64,000 bases of DNA from Maribacter spongiicola (GTDB lineage Bacteria; Bacteroidota; Bacteroidia; Flavobacteriales; Flavobacteriaceae): NCBI RefSeq assembly GCF_004364165.1, contig NZ_SOAY01000010.1:957098-1021097 (forward strand), in the 5' to 3' direction. Below are positions 19,000 to 28,178 of the stretch, one piece after another. The notes beneath the pieces are model-generated. The model saw only the letters and a list, made by a program, of their open reading frames with translations, had not been told where the DNA came from and ran no database searches. Numbering within the stretch: position 1 is the first letter of the stretch; the number at the start of each line of letters is the position of its first letter. Made by a program: the position numbers and the translations under genes.

Positions 19000-20221
19000 T
19001 AGAGATAATTGGAGAGAAATTTTTCAGACTATTCAAAAGAATAAGTTAAGAACATTCTTATCTGGTTTTACGGTAGCGCTGGGGATTTTAATTTTTGTGG
19101 TCTTATTTGGATTTGGAAATGGTCTAATCAATACGTTTCAATTATTTTTTGAAGATGATGCACAAAATATAATTACCTTTTTTCCAGGTCAAACCACTAA
19201 ACCTTATAAAGGGTATAAATCTGGTCGGCAGATAGAATTTGATAGATCAGATTTAGCTGATATTGAAAAAAACTTTCCAATGTTTTTGGAATACGTAACG
19301 CCAAGAATAGGGCGAACATACCTTACCAAATTTAAAAATGAATCTAACAATTACTCCACACGGGGTGTTGCACCTTCTCATCAGTTTGCTGAGAAAACCA
19401 TAATCATGAAAGGTAGGTATCTAGACAAATTAGATATTCTAAAAAAAACTAAAACTGCCGTAATAGGTAGGTTAGTTGAAAAAGATTTATTTGGTCAAGA
19501 AGATGCAATTGGTAATTATATAGATGTTGGGGGTAGTGTGTTCAAAGTTGTCGGGGTTTATCAAGATGATGGTGGTGATGATGAGGAACGAAGAATTTAT
19601 GTACCCTATACCACACTACAATTGATCGAGAAAAATAATGATAAAGTAGATCAGATAATTGTAGCTTTTAAACCAGAATTGGGCTATTCGGGTGCAATGG
19701 CATTAGAAAAAAGTCTTTCTACGTTTTTTAAAGAAAAGAAATATATAAACCCAAATGATCAAAACGGTATTTTTATACGAAACGTTGCTGAAGGCTTAAA
19801 GCAGACCCAACAATTGGCAAGGGTTCTACAATTGATAGTTGCATTTGTTGCATTTGGGACTATTATAGCCGGTATTATTGGTATTAGTAACATTATGGTT
19901 TTTGTGGTAAAAGAACGAACCAAAGAATTGGGAATTAGAAAAGCACTTGGGGCTACACCAAAATCTGTCATTAGTACCATACTTTTAGAATCTATATTTA
20001 TAACTACCATCTCTGGTGTTTTAGGAATGTTGATTGGTATCGCAATTTTGGGATCCTTAGATAAAACTCTAGAAGACTTTTTTATTACCAATCCATATAT
20101 AGATATGCCGGTTGCAATCTTTGCAACCGTTGTACTGATAATTTTTGGTGGTGTGGCAGGTTATATTCCTGCAAAGAGAGCAGCACGTATTAAACCTATT
20201 GTAGCACTAAGAGACGAATAA
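18992..20221 (+). CDS. MacB-type ABC transporter permease (module 2, A)
   Basis: A 409-residue permease with N-terminal helix, MacB_PCD periplasmic domain and three C-terminal helices; the ATPase-contact loop reads VVKERTKELGIRKALGAT. The N-terminal part (NKLRTFLSGFTVALGILIFVV) closely parallels the gene at 14514-15761, so these are duplicated copies. It overlaps the ATPase gene by 8 bp, which suggests translational coupling. The next permease starts 1 bp after its stop. Confidence 0.92.
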   Translation: MFSRDNWREIFQTIQKNKLRTFLSGFTVALGILIFVVLFGFGNGLINTFQLFFEDDAQNIITFFPGQTTKPYKGYKSGRQIEFDRSDLADIEKNFPMFLEYVTPRIGRTYLTKFKNESNNYSTRGVAPSHQFAEKTIIMKGRYLDKLDILKKTKTAVIGRLVEKDLFGQEDAIGNYIDVGGSVFKVVGVYQDDGGDDEERRIYVPYTTLQLIEKNNDKVDQIIVAFKPELGYSGAMALEKSLSTFFKEKKYINPNDQNGIFIRNVAEGLKQTQQLARVLQLIVAFVAFGTIIAGIIGISNIMVFVVKERTKELGIRKALGATPKSVISTILLESIFITTISGVLGMLIGIAILGSLDKTLEDFFITNPYIDMPVAIFATVVLIIFGGVAGYIPAKRAARIKPIVALRDE

Positions 20222-20222
20222 T

Positions 20223-21485
20223 ATGGGATTTTTATTTGATAGAAATACATGGCAAGAAATTTTTGGTTCTATTAGTAAGAATAGAACTAGAACAATCATT
20301 ACTATAATTGGTGTTCTTTGGGGAATATTTATATACATAGCACTATCTGGTGCTGCCAAAGGGTTAGATAATGGGTTTGATAAAGTTTTTAAAACTGTAG
20401 CTATTAATAGTATGTTTGTTTGGGCTCAAAGTACGAGCATGCCTTATGATGGTTTTAAAACGGGTAGACCTCTTCAACTAAAATTAGAGGATGTACAAAC
20501 TATACAAAATAGAATTCCTGAAGTTCAATATATAGCACCAAGAATTACACAAGGTAATTTTGGCTCAGAACCTGTATATACTGTTCGAGGGCAAAAATAT
20601 GGTAGTTATGTTTTGAACGGCGATTATCCGATATACACCAAAATATCTACCAAAAAAATATATGATGGTGGTAGGTTTATTAACCAAGAAGATATTGAGC
20701 AATCTAGAAAAGTAATTGTAATTGGTGAACGTGTGGAGCAAGAACTGTATACGAAAGACGAAGATCCTGTGGGCACTTGGATCAGAGTTGGTAGTGTTTA
20801 TTTTCAGGTGATCGGTGTTCATAAACTTGCGCAAGGGGTGAGTTTTGATTCTGATACGGCAATGTTTATACCCTTTACAACTTATCAAAAATTATATAAT
20901 TCTGGTGATAATATTGGGTACATGTGTATTGCTGCGTATGATAATGTAGATGTAGTACAAGTAGAAAAAGATATTAAAACATTGCTTAAAAATATACATA
21001 GAGTTGATCCCGAAGATGAACGCGCATTTGGTTCATTTAATTTAGGTGAAGTGTTTTCTAAGACCATGGGCTTTGCCGACGGACTTACATTTATGTCTCT
21101 TGTTGTGGGTATAGCTACAATATTAGCGGGCGTAATCGGTATAGGTAATATATTACTTATATCAGTAAAAGAACGTACCAAAGAATTAGGTGTTAGACGA
21201 GCTCTTGGTGCAACACCGGCTGAAGTTAGAAACCAGATTGTAATGGAGTCAGTTTTTTTGACGCTGATTGCTGGTATTCTTGGTATTATATTAGGCGCAG
21301 GAGTTTTAGCACTCATAAATTCATTTACGAAAGATATAGACTTCCCATATACTAACCCTACCGTACCAATACCTTATGTAATAGGGGCATTAGTAATAAT
21401 GGTGGTTTTGGGTACTTTAATCGGATTGATTCCTGCACAAAGGGCAGTTAGTATACGACCTATTGAAGCTTTAAGAGAAGAATAA
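20223..21485 (+). CDS. MacB-type ABC transporter permease (module 2, B)
   Basis: A 420-residue permease paralogous to the gene at 15800-17056. They share the N-terminal VLWGIFIYIAL/VGWGIFILIIL type helix, the QSTSMPYDGFKTGRP region and the C-terminal VKERTKELGVRRALGAT loop. It starts 1 bp after permease A of this module and is followed by the second adaptor. Substrate is not deducible; MacB systems handle antibiotics, peptides, siderophores or lipids. Confidence 0.92.
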   Translation: MGFLFDRNTWQEIFGSISKNRTRTIITIIGVLWGIFIYIALSGAAKGLDNGFDKVFKTVAINSMFVWAQSTSMPYDGFKTGRPLQLKLEDVQTIQNRIPEVQYIAPRITQGNFGSEPVYTVRGQKYGSYVLNGDYPIYTKISTKKIYDGGRFINQEDIEQSRKVIVIGERVEQELYTKDEDPVGTWIRVGSVYFQVIGVHKLAQGVSFDSDTAMFIPFTTYQKLYNSGDNIGYMCIAAYDNVDVVQVEKDIKTLLKNIHRVDPEDERAFGSFNLGEVFSKTMGFADGLTFMSLVVGIATILAGVIGIGNILLISVKERTKELGVRRALGATPAEVRNQIVMESVFLTLIAGILGIILGAGVLALINSFTKDIDFPYTNPTVPIPYVIGALVIMVVLGTLIGLIPAQRAVSIRPIEALREE

Positions 21486-21528
21486 TTAAGAACAGTAACC
21501 AAATATTAAACCATAAACAACTATTAAA

Positions 21529-22677
21529 ATGAACAAATTTGTAAAATATGCATTAATAGCTCTAGTAGTTCTTGGGGCTTTGTGGGCTGCAGTATTTTTT
21601 ATTAAAAGTAACAGCAAATCATCAATTACCTATGAAACATCTAACCCTTTCATTTCTAATATTGAGAAGAAGACTGTTGCTACTGGTAAGTTAATACCAG
21701 AAGATGAAATTGAGATTAAACCGCAAATATCAGGAATTATTGAAAAAATATATCTTGAAGAAGGTGTAGAAGTTAAAGCTGGAGATTTAATTGCAGTGAT
21801 CAAAGTTGTTCCGAACGAGCAAACATTAAATCAGGCAAAAGGTAGGGTGAATAGTGCCAATATATCTCTTAGTAATGTTAAAATAGAATACGATAGAAAC
21901 AAGACCCTTTTTGATAAAGGTGTTATTTCTAGTCAAAACTTTAATGATTTAAAATTACGTTTTGATCAGGCACAGCAAGAGCTACAAAATGCACAAGCAG
22001 ATTATCAAATTGTTAGAGTAGGTTCTGCAGGTGGTTCTACAAGTGCAAATACTAACATTAGGGCTACAGTTGATGGAACTATTCTTGAAATTCCTGTAGA
22101 AGTAGGTGATCAGGTAATTCAAAGTAACACCTTTAATGATGGTACTACAATTGCTACTATTGCAGATTTGAGTAAAATGATATTTGAAGGTAAAGTAGAC
22201 GAGGGCGAAGTAGGAAAATTAAAAGTAGGCGCACCTTTGAAAATAAATTTAGGCGCCATTGAAGGCAAAGAATTAAATGCAAAATTAAGATTTATAGCAC
22301 CTAAAGGTGTTGAAGAGACTGGTGCTGTTCAATTCAAAATTGAAGGTGATGTAGAGAATAGCGAAGATATTTTTATTCGTGCAGGTTATAGTGCCAATGC
22401 ATCTTTAGTTTTAGAAAAGAAAGATAGTGTTCTTGTTATCTCAGAAGCTTTGTTGCAGTTTGATAAACAAACCGATAAGCCTTATGTTGAAGTAGCAGTA
22501 GGTTCTGTAGAAGATCAGAAATTCGAGCGCAAGGATATTGAAATAGGTATTTCTGACGGAATTAATGTTGAAATTATTTCTGGATTAACAGAAGAAGATA
22601 AGGTAAAACAATGGAATAAGACCGAGCCTATTAAAAAAGGAGAAGAGGACAGTAAGGAAGATGAATCAGAAGAGTAA
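21529..22677 (+). CDS. Efflux membrane-fusion (periplasmic adaptor) protein, module 2
   Basis: A 382-residue adaptor with N-terminal anchor (about 6-26), lipoyl halves (PQISGIIEKIYLEEGVEVKAGD and RATVDGTILEIPVEVGDQV, in that order) separated by a coiled-coil hairpin, and a Glu/Asp/Lys-rich C-terminal tail (about 365-382) that the module 1 adaptor lacks. Sequence similarity to the 17087-18205 product runs the whole length. It precedes the TolC gene by 35 bp. Confidence 0.93.
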   Translation: MNKFVKYALIALVVLGALWAAVFFIKSNSKSSITYETSNPFISNIEKKTVATGKLIPEDEIEIKPQISGIIEKIYLEEGVEVKAGDLIAVIKVVPNEQTLNQAKGRVNSANISLSNVKIEYDRNKTLFDKGVISSQNFNDLKLRFDQAQQELQNAQADYQIVRVGSAGGSTSANTNIRATVDGTILEIPVEVGDQVIQSNTFNDGTTIATIADLSKMIFEGKVDEGEVGKLKVGAPLKINLGAIEGKELNAKLRFIAPKGVEETGAVQFKIEGDVENSEDIFIRAGYSANASLVLEKKDSVLVISEALLQFDKQTDKPYVEVAVGSVEDQKFERKDIEIGISDGINVEIISGLTEEDKVKQWNKTEPIKKGEEDSKEDESEE

Positions 22678-22712
22678 AAGTCAATCAAAATACAAATCAA
22701 AACAATCAAAAA

Positions 22713-24062
22713 ATGAAATTTAAAATAACCGTCTTTGCGTTTTTGTTCGGCATGGCAATAACCATGGCACAGCAAAAAAAGTGGACTCTAGAGGAGTGTA
22801 TTGTACATGCTGAAGAAAACAATTTAAGTATTGCGCTATCTGAGCTGGATTTTGAAGAAGCTAAAATTGGTGAGTCAGATGCTTTTGGTAATTTTTTGCC
22901 TAATGCGAATGGTACAATTACTACATCTGCTAATACAGGTTTATCATTTGACCCCACAACGCAAGAACCAGTAACTACTACAATTTTAACTGCAAATGGT
23001 GGTTTAAGCTCTAATGTTAATTTGTTCAATGGATTAAGAAATATTAATAATCTTAGAAGGGCGAAGATGAATTCGTTAGCAAGTCAATATCGTTTAGATG
23101 ATTTAAAAGATGATATTAGATTAAATGTAGCCTTTGCTTATTTAAATATTATTTCTGCTAAAGAAACATTGGTTACACAGAAAGCGCAATACGCGGTCAC
23201 TGAACAAGATATCAAGAGAACTACTGAGCTTGTAGATGCGGGTGTTTTACCGAGGGGAGATTTATTGGAAATTGAAGCTACGGCTGCAGGTCAAGAACAG
23301 CAAATTGTACTAACTGAAAATCAAGTGATTATTTCTAAAATTAGCTTAGCTCAGTTACTTCAAATAACTGATTACAGTAATTTTGATATTGCAGAAATTG
23401 ATATAGATGTGCCACAATCAGAAATTTTAATTCAAACTCCAAAAGACATTTTCTCAAAGGCATTATCGTTTAGAAATGATATTAAATTCTCTGAAACTAA
23501 TGTTGAACTAGCCGAACAGGATTTGAAAATTTCAAAAGGAGCTTTATTACCTACACTTGTCGGGTTTTTTAATTACAACACCAGGTATTCTGATCAAGAG
23601 CGGTTTAATAATATTACAGGTGTTTTGGAACGAGAAAGTTTCTCAAATCAGTTATGGCAAAATGACGGAATTTCATATGGTGTTCAATTAAATGTGCCAA
23701 TTTTTAATCGCTTTGCAAATAAGAATAATATTGAACGTTCTGAGATTAATATTTTAAGATCAGAATTGCAACTAGAGCAGACTAAGTTACAGTTAGAAAC
23801 TGATATCAATCAATCTTATGTTGATGTAAAAAGTTTTGCTAAAGCCTATGAAGCTGCACAGAAAAATTTGGAAGCAACAAGATTAGCATACGATTATTCA
23901 AAAGAAAGATATGAAGTAGGATTATTAAATGCTTTTGAATTTAGTCAAACACAGTCAAGAGTAGATAATGCTGAAGCTGATGTAATTCGGACTAAATATG
24001 ATTATATTTTTAGAATAAAGGTATTGGAATTCTATTTTGGTATTCCTCTTTCTTTAAACTAA
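22713..24062 (+). CDS. TolC family outer-membrane efflux protein
   Basis: A 449-residue TolC-like protein with a signal peptide (about 1-19, ending TMAQ). The two long alpha-helical repeats of the family are visible (about 25-210 and 240-449), each opening with a conserved pattern such as WTLEECIVHAEENNLSI. The trimer would form the outer-membrane exit duct for the two ABC/adaptor modules upstream. It is the only TolC gene in the cluster and its last gene, followed by a strong terminator. Confidence 0.93.
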   Translation: MKFKITVFAFLFGMAITMAQQKKWTLEECIVHAEENNLSIALSELDFEEAKIGESDAFGNFLPNANGTITTSANTGLSFDPTTQEPVTTTILTANGGLSSNVNLFNGLRNINNLRRAKMNSLASQYRLDDLKDDIRLNVAFAYLNIISAKETLVTQKAQYAVTEQDIKRTTELVDAGVLPRGDLLEIEATAAGQEQQIVLTENQVIISKISLAQLLQITDYSNFDIAEIDIDVPQSEILIQTPKDIFSKALSFRNDIKFSETNVELAEQDLKISKGALLPTLVGFFNYNTRYSDQERFNNITGVLERESFSNQLWQNDGISYGVQLNVPIFNRFANKNNIERSEINILRSELQLEQTKLQLETDINQSYVDVKSFAKAYEAAQKNLEATRLAYDYSKERYEVGLLNAFEFSQTQSRVDNAEADVIRTKYDYIFRIKVLEFYFGIPLSLN

Positions 24063-24078
24063 AGAAACATACAATTAT

Positions 24079-24115
24079 AAAAGCCTGTAACATTTTCATG
24101 TGTACAGGCTTTTTC
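24079..24115 (+). terminator. Terminator closing the efflux cluster
   Basis: Stem aaaagcctgta / tacaggctttt with an 11-base or slightly larger loop and a T-rich end, 16 bp after the tolC stop. Confidence 0.85.
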
Positions 24116-24131
24116 ATTTTACAGTAAGTAA

Positions 24132-24139
24132 TACCTTTG
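24132..24139 (+). promoter_or_regulatory. -7 element directly before tsaB
   Basis: TACCTTTG matches TAnnTTTG but ends only 4 bp before the tsaB ATG. If used, transcription would start at or next to the start codon. No good -33 TTTG is seen; that region is occupied by the upstream terminator. Confidence 0.45.
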
Positions 24140-24143
24140 CAAC

Positions 24144-24824
24144 ATGGGCGTAATATTAAATCTAGAGACTTCATCAACTAATTGTTCGGTGTGTGTTGCT
24201 AAAGACGGAGTTATCCTTTCAATGAAAGAGTTGAATTCTGTAAATTATTCACATGCAGAGAAACTACATATTTTCATAGAAGAGGTAATGAAAGAGGCTT
24301 CTTTAAAAATGGAAGATTTAGAAGCTGTGGCAGTCAGTAAAGGTCCGGGTTCTTATACGGGTCTGCGAATTGGTGTTTCGGCGGCAAAAGGCTTGTGTTA
24401 TGCATTAGGTATCCCGTTGATTTCGATTTCTACATTGAAAAGTATGGCATCCCAAGTTAAAATTAAGAATGATGAAGTATTAATACCGGTTTTAGATGCC
24501 AGACGTATGGAAGTATATTCGTCAGTTTTTGATAATGAGCTTAATGAAATAAGAGAAACTAAAGCTGAAATAATCGATGAGCATTCTTTTCAAGACTATA
24601 TCAATAAAAAGCATGTTCACTTTTTAGGTAGTGGAGCAGAGAAGATAAAAGAATTATTTCCTTTAGAAATGATTACCTACCACTGCGAAGTTGTGCCATC
24701 AGCAAAAGAAATGGTAACTATTTCATCTGATAAATATAAAATAGCTGACTTTGAAGATGTCGCTTATTTTGAGCCATATTATTTGAAAAATTTTATGATA
24801 CAGACCAAAAAAGCGAAAGCTTAA
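24144..24824 (+). CDS. tsaB: tRNA threonylcarbamoyladenosine biosynthesis protein TsaB
   Basis: A 226-residue ASKHA-fold protein. With TsaD and TsaE it transfers threonylcarbamoyl to A37 of ANN-decoding tRNAs; TsaB is the inactive paralogue that scaffolds TsaD. The N-terminal LNLETSSTNCSV phosphate-binding-like loop and the hallmark VSKGPGSYTGLRIGVSAAKG are present. Length is normal for the family. It is a single-gene unit between two terminators. Confidence 0.95.
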   Translation: MGVILNLETSSTNCSVCVAKDGVILSMKELNSVNYSHAEKLHIFIEEVMKEASLKMEDLEAVAVSKGPGSYTGLRIGVSAAKGLCYALGIPLISISTLKSMASQVKIKNDEVLIPVLDARRMEVYSSVFDNELNEIRETKAEIIDEHSFQDYINKKHVHFLGSGAEKIKELFPLEMITYHCEVVPSAKEMVTISSDKYKIADFEDVAYFEPYYLKNFMIQTKKAKA

Positions 24825-24837
24825 AGTGATATATAAT

Positions 24838-24869
24838 AAGAAAGCCCTTGAGTAATCAAGGGCTTTCTT
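24838..24869. terminator. Bidirectional terminator between tsaB and the MscS gene
   Basis: Perfect 13-bp stem aagaaagcccttg / caagggctttctt with a 6-base loop. Flanking T and A runs let it serve both converging genes. Confidence 0.9.
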
Positions 24870-24888
24870 ATTTTTTGTGAATTATAAA

Positions 24889-25716
24889 TTAACTTTTCAT
24901 CTGCGTAACCACTCTCTGTGGGAATGGTATTTCAATACCTGCAGCGTCAAAACGATATTTTATTTCTTCTAACACATAAAAATGTGCAGCCCAAAAATCT
25001 GCGTTATTTGCCCAAAAACGTAAGGTCAGATTTACCGAGCTATCTCCTAGTTCACCTACATATACTTCTGGTGCGGGAGTCTTGTGTATGGTTTCATAAT
25101 CATTACATATGGCTAAAAGAATTTCTTTGGCTTCTTTAATGTTGGATGTATATCCAATACCTACATCAATTTTATCTCTTCTTGTATTTTGTGCGTTGAA
25201 ATTGGTGATGGTGTTGTTAGAAAGTTGACCATTTGGTATAATAGCTATCTGATTACCGAATGTGCTCACCTTGGTGGTGAAAATCGATATCTCTTTTACT
25301 GTTCCATCAACTCCTTGGGCAGAAATAAAATCTCCTATTTTAAAGGGTTTGAATAATAAGATTAGCACTCCGCCAGCGAAATTTGCCAAAGAACCTTGCA
25401 AGGCTAAACCTATAGCCAAACCTGCAGATGCTAAAATGGCAACTAGTGAACTTGTTTGAACCCCTAACTGGGTAATCACTAATATGAAAAGTATTATTTT
25501 TAGAGCAATGCTTATGAAGCTTTGTAAGAATGTTTCTAGCGCTAAATCATAATCTTTATTTGCAAAAAATTTACGTATCATTTTATTTATGAAACGTATG
25601 ACATAAGTACCTGCAATTAATAGAAATATTGCCCATAATATACTAGGTAGTACTTCCCATAGCCAAGCTATCGCATTATCCGCATGTTCTTGCAGATTCA
25701 TTATTTTATCTAACAT
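24889..25716 (-). CDS. Small-conductance mechanosensitive channel, MscS family
   Basis: A 275-residue MscS-type channel that opens on osmotic downshock. Three hydrophobic segments (about 15-40, 60-85 and 90-125) precede the beta domain. The pore-lining TM3 is rich in Gly/Ala (GLALQGSLANFAGG), and the post-pore segment KPFKIGDFISAQGVDGTVKEI is the family signature. The C-terminal alpha/beta domain ends PFPQRVVTQM, as in E. coli-type short MscS. Full length, single gene. Confidence 0.95.
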   Translation of the reverse strand: MLDKIMNLQEHADNAIAWLWEVLPSILWAIFLLIAGTYVIRFINKMIRKFFANKDYDLALETFLQSFISIALKIILFILVITQLGVQTSSLVAILASAGLAIGLALQGSLANFAGGVLILLFKPFKIGDFISAQGVDGTVKEISIFTTKVSTFGNQIAIIPNGQLSNNTITNFNAQNTRRDKIDVGIGYTSNIKEAKEILLAICNDYETIHKTPAPEVYVGELGDSSVNLTLRFWANNADFWAAHFYVLEEIKYRFDAAGIEIPFPQRVVTQMKS

Positions 25717-25788
25717 AACTTTTATTTGTTTAAACTGCTAAATCGACCAGTAACTTGTAACCTATAATTGATATGAGGCGAATAATTG

Positions 25789-27840
25789 TTAAGTGATAGA
25801 TGAAACGAGATTTAAAGCTCTGCTAGGTTCTTCTACCGGCATTTGACAGCTACCGTGATTACAAACGTAGATGAGCGTCTTGTTCATTACATACCTATTC
25901 ATTAACAAAGGTAAGTTGCTATTTTTAGCATTTGAAGCAGCAAATATAGCGTTTGGCAGATAGTTCTTCATGAGGGTTTGGCATATGAGTTCAAAGTTTT
26001 CACCGATAACGACCAATTCATAGAAATTCTCACTCATTAGCTGTGCTAAGTGAAGCCAATTGGCATGATTTTGAGGATTCTCGGTGATAGATGATTTCAT
26101 AGTTTTCATCATTTGATGCAAACGAATATCAAAATTATCTTCAGGGAAATATTTTGACAGTTTATGTAAATTATGTGCCATCATTGAATTAGAAGAAGGA
26201 ATTACGTTATCTGCAACTTCCAGAGTCTTTCTAATAAGACTGTGTTCGTTTTTAGATGTAAAAAAGAATAATCCTGTGTCAGCATCTGAGAAATTTTTAA
26301 TTACATATTTTGTTAACTCCAAACTATGATCAAGCCATTTGTCATCAAATGAAACTTCATATAACCCTATGAAAGCATCTATAATGGAGGCATAGTCTTC
26401 TAGAAAACCATGAATAGTACTTTTTCCATTTTTGAAGTTGCGGTATAAGCCACCATCTTCGGTGGTCATATGTTTTAGAATAAAATTAGCATTTTTAATA
26501 GCAAGACTTAAATACTTATCGTCTTCTAAATATCTGTAAGCATCTGTAAGTCCTTTTAAGGTCAAGCCATTCCAAGAGGTTAAAATTTTATCATCTAATC
26601 TTGGTTTGTTTCTTTTTTCTCTTTCTACTTTCAATAGTGCAAGAGACTTGGTAATTATTTCTTGCAATTCTACTTTGGTGATAGAATGGTTCATTGCAAT
26701 AGCTAATGCTTCTGAATCTCTAATCAATACATAGTTATCATCTTCCCAGTATCCATAAGAGTTAATGCTGAAGTAATCGGCAAAAATAGGGTAATCGTTT
26801 TTTAGTAGTTCTTTAAGTTGATTTTCTTGCCAAACATAAAATGCACCTTCTACTAATTTGTTGTTATCAGTAAAGCTATCGGCATCTAAAGAAGAGTAAA
26901 ATCCGTTGCTTTTATCTAATAGTTCTTCTTCTAAGAAAGTGATGCTTTTTTCAACGACACTTTTATAGAGGTCATTCTTGGTATTAGCATATGCATTTGC
27001 GTAAAGACTAATTAACAACCCGTTATCATATAGCATTTTTTCGAAATGGGGTACATGCCATTTCGTGTCTACGGAATATCTAGAGAAGCCGCCGCCAACA
27101 TGGTCAAATATACCGCCCCAGGCCATTCTTGTTAGGGTAGTGTTTACATATTCATTTACAGTGCTATCTTGTTTTGCGTGAGAATAGTATTGTAAAAAGT
27201 TGAGATTGGTAGGCATCATAAATTTTGGTGCCCGTTTGTATCCTCCTAAAAAGGTGTCGAAATATTTGGTCCAATCATTAACCATTGTATCAATTTCAGA
27301 ATCTTCAATTAAATCTTGATTGTCACCTGTGGTTATCGCATTGATTTCTTTTAGTCCTGTTGCCATGTTTTCGGCATACCCAATAATCTTATTAGGATCA
27401 TCAAGATAAAGTTGTTGAAGTTGATTCAATACTTGTATCCATTCTTTTTTTTTGACGAATGTTGCGCCCCAGAAAGGTCTGCCGTCGGGTAGTGCAAGAA
27501 TGTTTAAAGGCCAACCACCACTACCTGTCATCATTTGTAATGCATCCATATAAATATGGTCGATATCTGGTCTTTCTTCCCTGTCAACTTTAATATTAAT
27601 AAAATGGGCATTCATTGTTTTGGCAACTTCTTCATCTTCAAAACATTCATGTTCCATAACATGGCACCAATGACAAGCTGCGTAACCAATGCTAATAAGT
27701 ATTAGTTTTTGTTCTTCTTTGGCTTGTTTTAAAACATCATCATTCCACGCTTCCCAATTAACCGGGTTATGGGCGTGTTGCAGTAAATATGGACTACTTT
27801 CTTTAATTAGATTGTTAGTATGCTTTTGTGGGGTAGGCAT
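25789..27840 (-). CDS. DUF255 thioredoxin-domain protein (YyaL/SPATA20 family)
   Basis: A 683-residue two-part protein. The N-terminal DUF255 thioredoxin-like domain (about 1-165) carries GYAACHWCHVMEHECFED, a CxxC within the CHWCH motif. It is followed by a long (alpha/alpha)-barrel region like six-hairpin glycosidases (about 190-650). The opening NNLIKESSPYLLQHAHNPV is the signature of this widely conserved family, whose exact activity is not established (redox or glycan-modifying roles have been proposed). No signal peptide, so it is probably cytoplasmic. It lies downstream of dodecin, separated from it by a terminator. Confidence 0.93.
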   Translation of the reverse strand: MPTPQKHTNNLIKESSPYLLQHAHNPVNWEAWNDDVLKQAKEEQKLILISIGYAACHWCHVMEHECFEDEEVAKTMNAHFINIKVDREERPDIDHIYMDALQMMTGSGGWPLNILALPDGRPFWGATFVKKKEWIQVLNQLQQLYLDDPNKIIGYAENMATGLKEINAITTGDNQDLIEDSEIDTMVNDWTKYFDTFLGGYKRAPKFMMPTNLNFLQYYSHAKQDSTVNEYVNTTLTRMAWGGIFDHVGGGFSRYSVDTKWHVPHFEKMLYDNGLLISLYANAYANTKNDLYKSVVEKSITFLEEELLDKSNGFYSSLDADSFTDNNKLVEGAFYVWQENQLKELLKNDYPIFADYFSINSYGYWEDDNYVLIRDSEALAIAMNHSITKVELQEIITKSLALLKVEREKRNKPRLDDKILTSWNGLTLKGLTDAYRYLEDDKYLSLAIKNANFILKHMTTEDGGLYRNFKNGKSTIHGFLEDYASIIDAFIGLYEVSFDDKWLDHSLELTKYVIKNFSDADTGLFFFTSKNEHSLIRKTLEVADNVIPSSNSMMAHNLHKLSKYFPEDNFDIRLHQMMKTMKSSITENPQNHANWLHLAQLMSENFYELVVIGENFELICQTLMKNYLPNAIFAASNAKNSNLPLLMNRYVMNKTLIYVCNHGSCQMPVEEPSRALNLVSSIT

Positions 27841-27866
27841 TGGGTGTATTTTAGTTTTAAAACAAG

Positions 27867-27888
27867 AAAAGCGCCATTTGGCGCTTTT
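27867..27888 (-). terminator. Terminator after dodecin
   Basis: Stem aaaagcgcc / ggcgctttt around a 4-base loop, just past the dodecin stop on the minus strand and before the DUF255 start. Confidence 0.8.
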
Positions 27889-27906
27889 AATCCTTTGAGG
27901 TAATTG

Positions 27907-28107
27907 TTATTTCACTTCAAAAGTGATTTTCACATTTACTCTATAATTTTTGATTTTTCCATCTTCAACAGTAGCACTTTGCTCGTTGATGTAAACCGAC
28001 TTAATATTCTTTACTGATTTAGATGCTTCAGAAACTGCTTTTTTCGCTGCGTCTTCCCATCCGTTGTCAGAATTTGCTAATATTTCAATTACTTTTAAAA
28101 CTGCCAT
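27907..28107 (-). CDS. Dodecin family flavin-binding protein
   Basis: A 66-residue dodecin, a small protein that assembles into a hollow dodecamer storing or buffering FMN/riboflavin (or coenzyme A in some members). The beta-alpha-beta-beta pattern is complete, with VIEILANSDNGWEDAAKKAV and the C-terminal YRVNVKITFEVK. It stands alone between the Nfu gene and the DUF255 gene. Confidence 0.92.
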   Translation of the reverse strand: MAVLKVIEILANSDNGWEDAAKKAVSEASKSVKNIKSVYINEQSATVEDGKIKNYRVNVKITFEVK

Positions 28108-28178
28108 AAATAATGATTTTTAGATTTATTTAAAGTTACAAAAATTGAAGGCAATATTTAATTCATTTCAATGGATAA

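Noticed and set aside
20885-21316. 143-codon minus-strand open frame inside a permease gene
   Set aside because: Mirror of the C-terminal membrane region of the permease; Ser/Pro/Thr-rich composition typical of antisense shadows.
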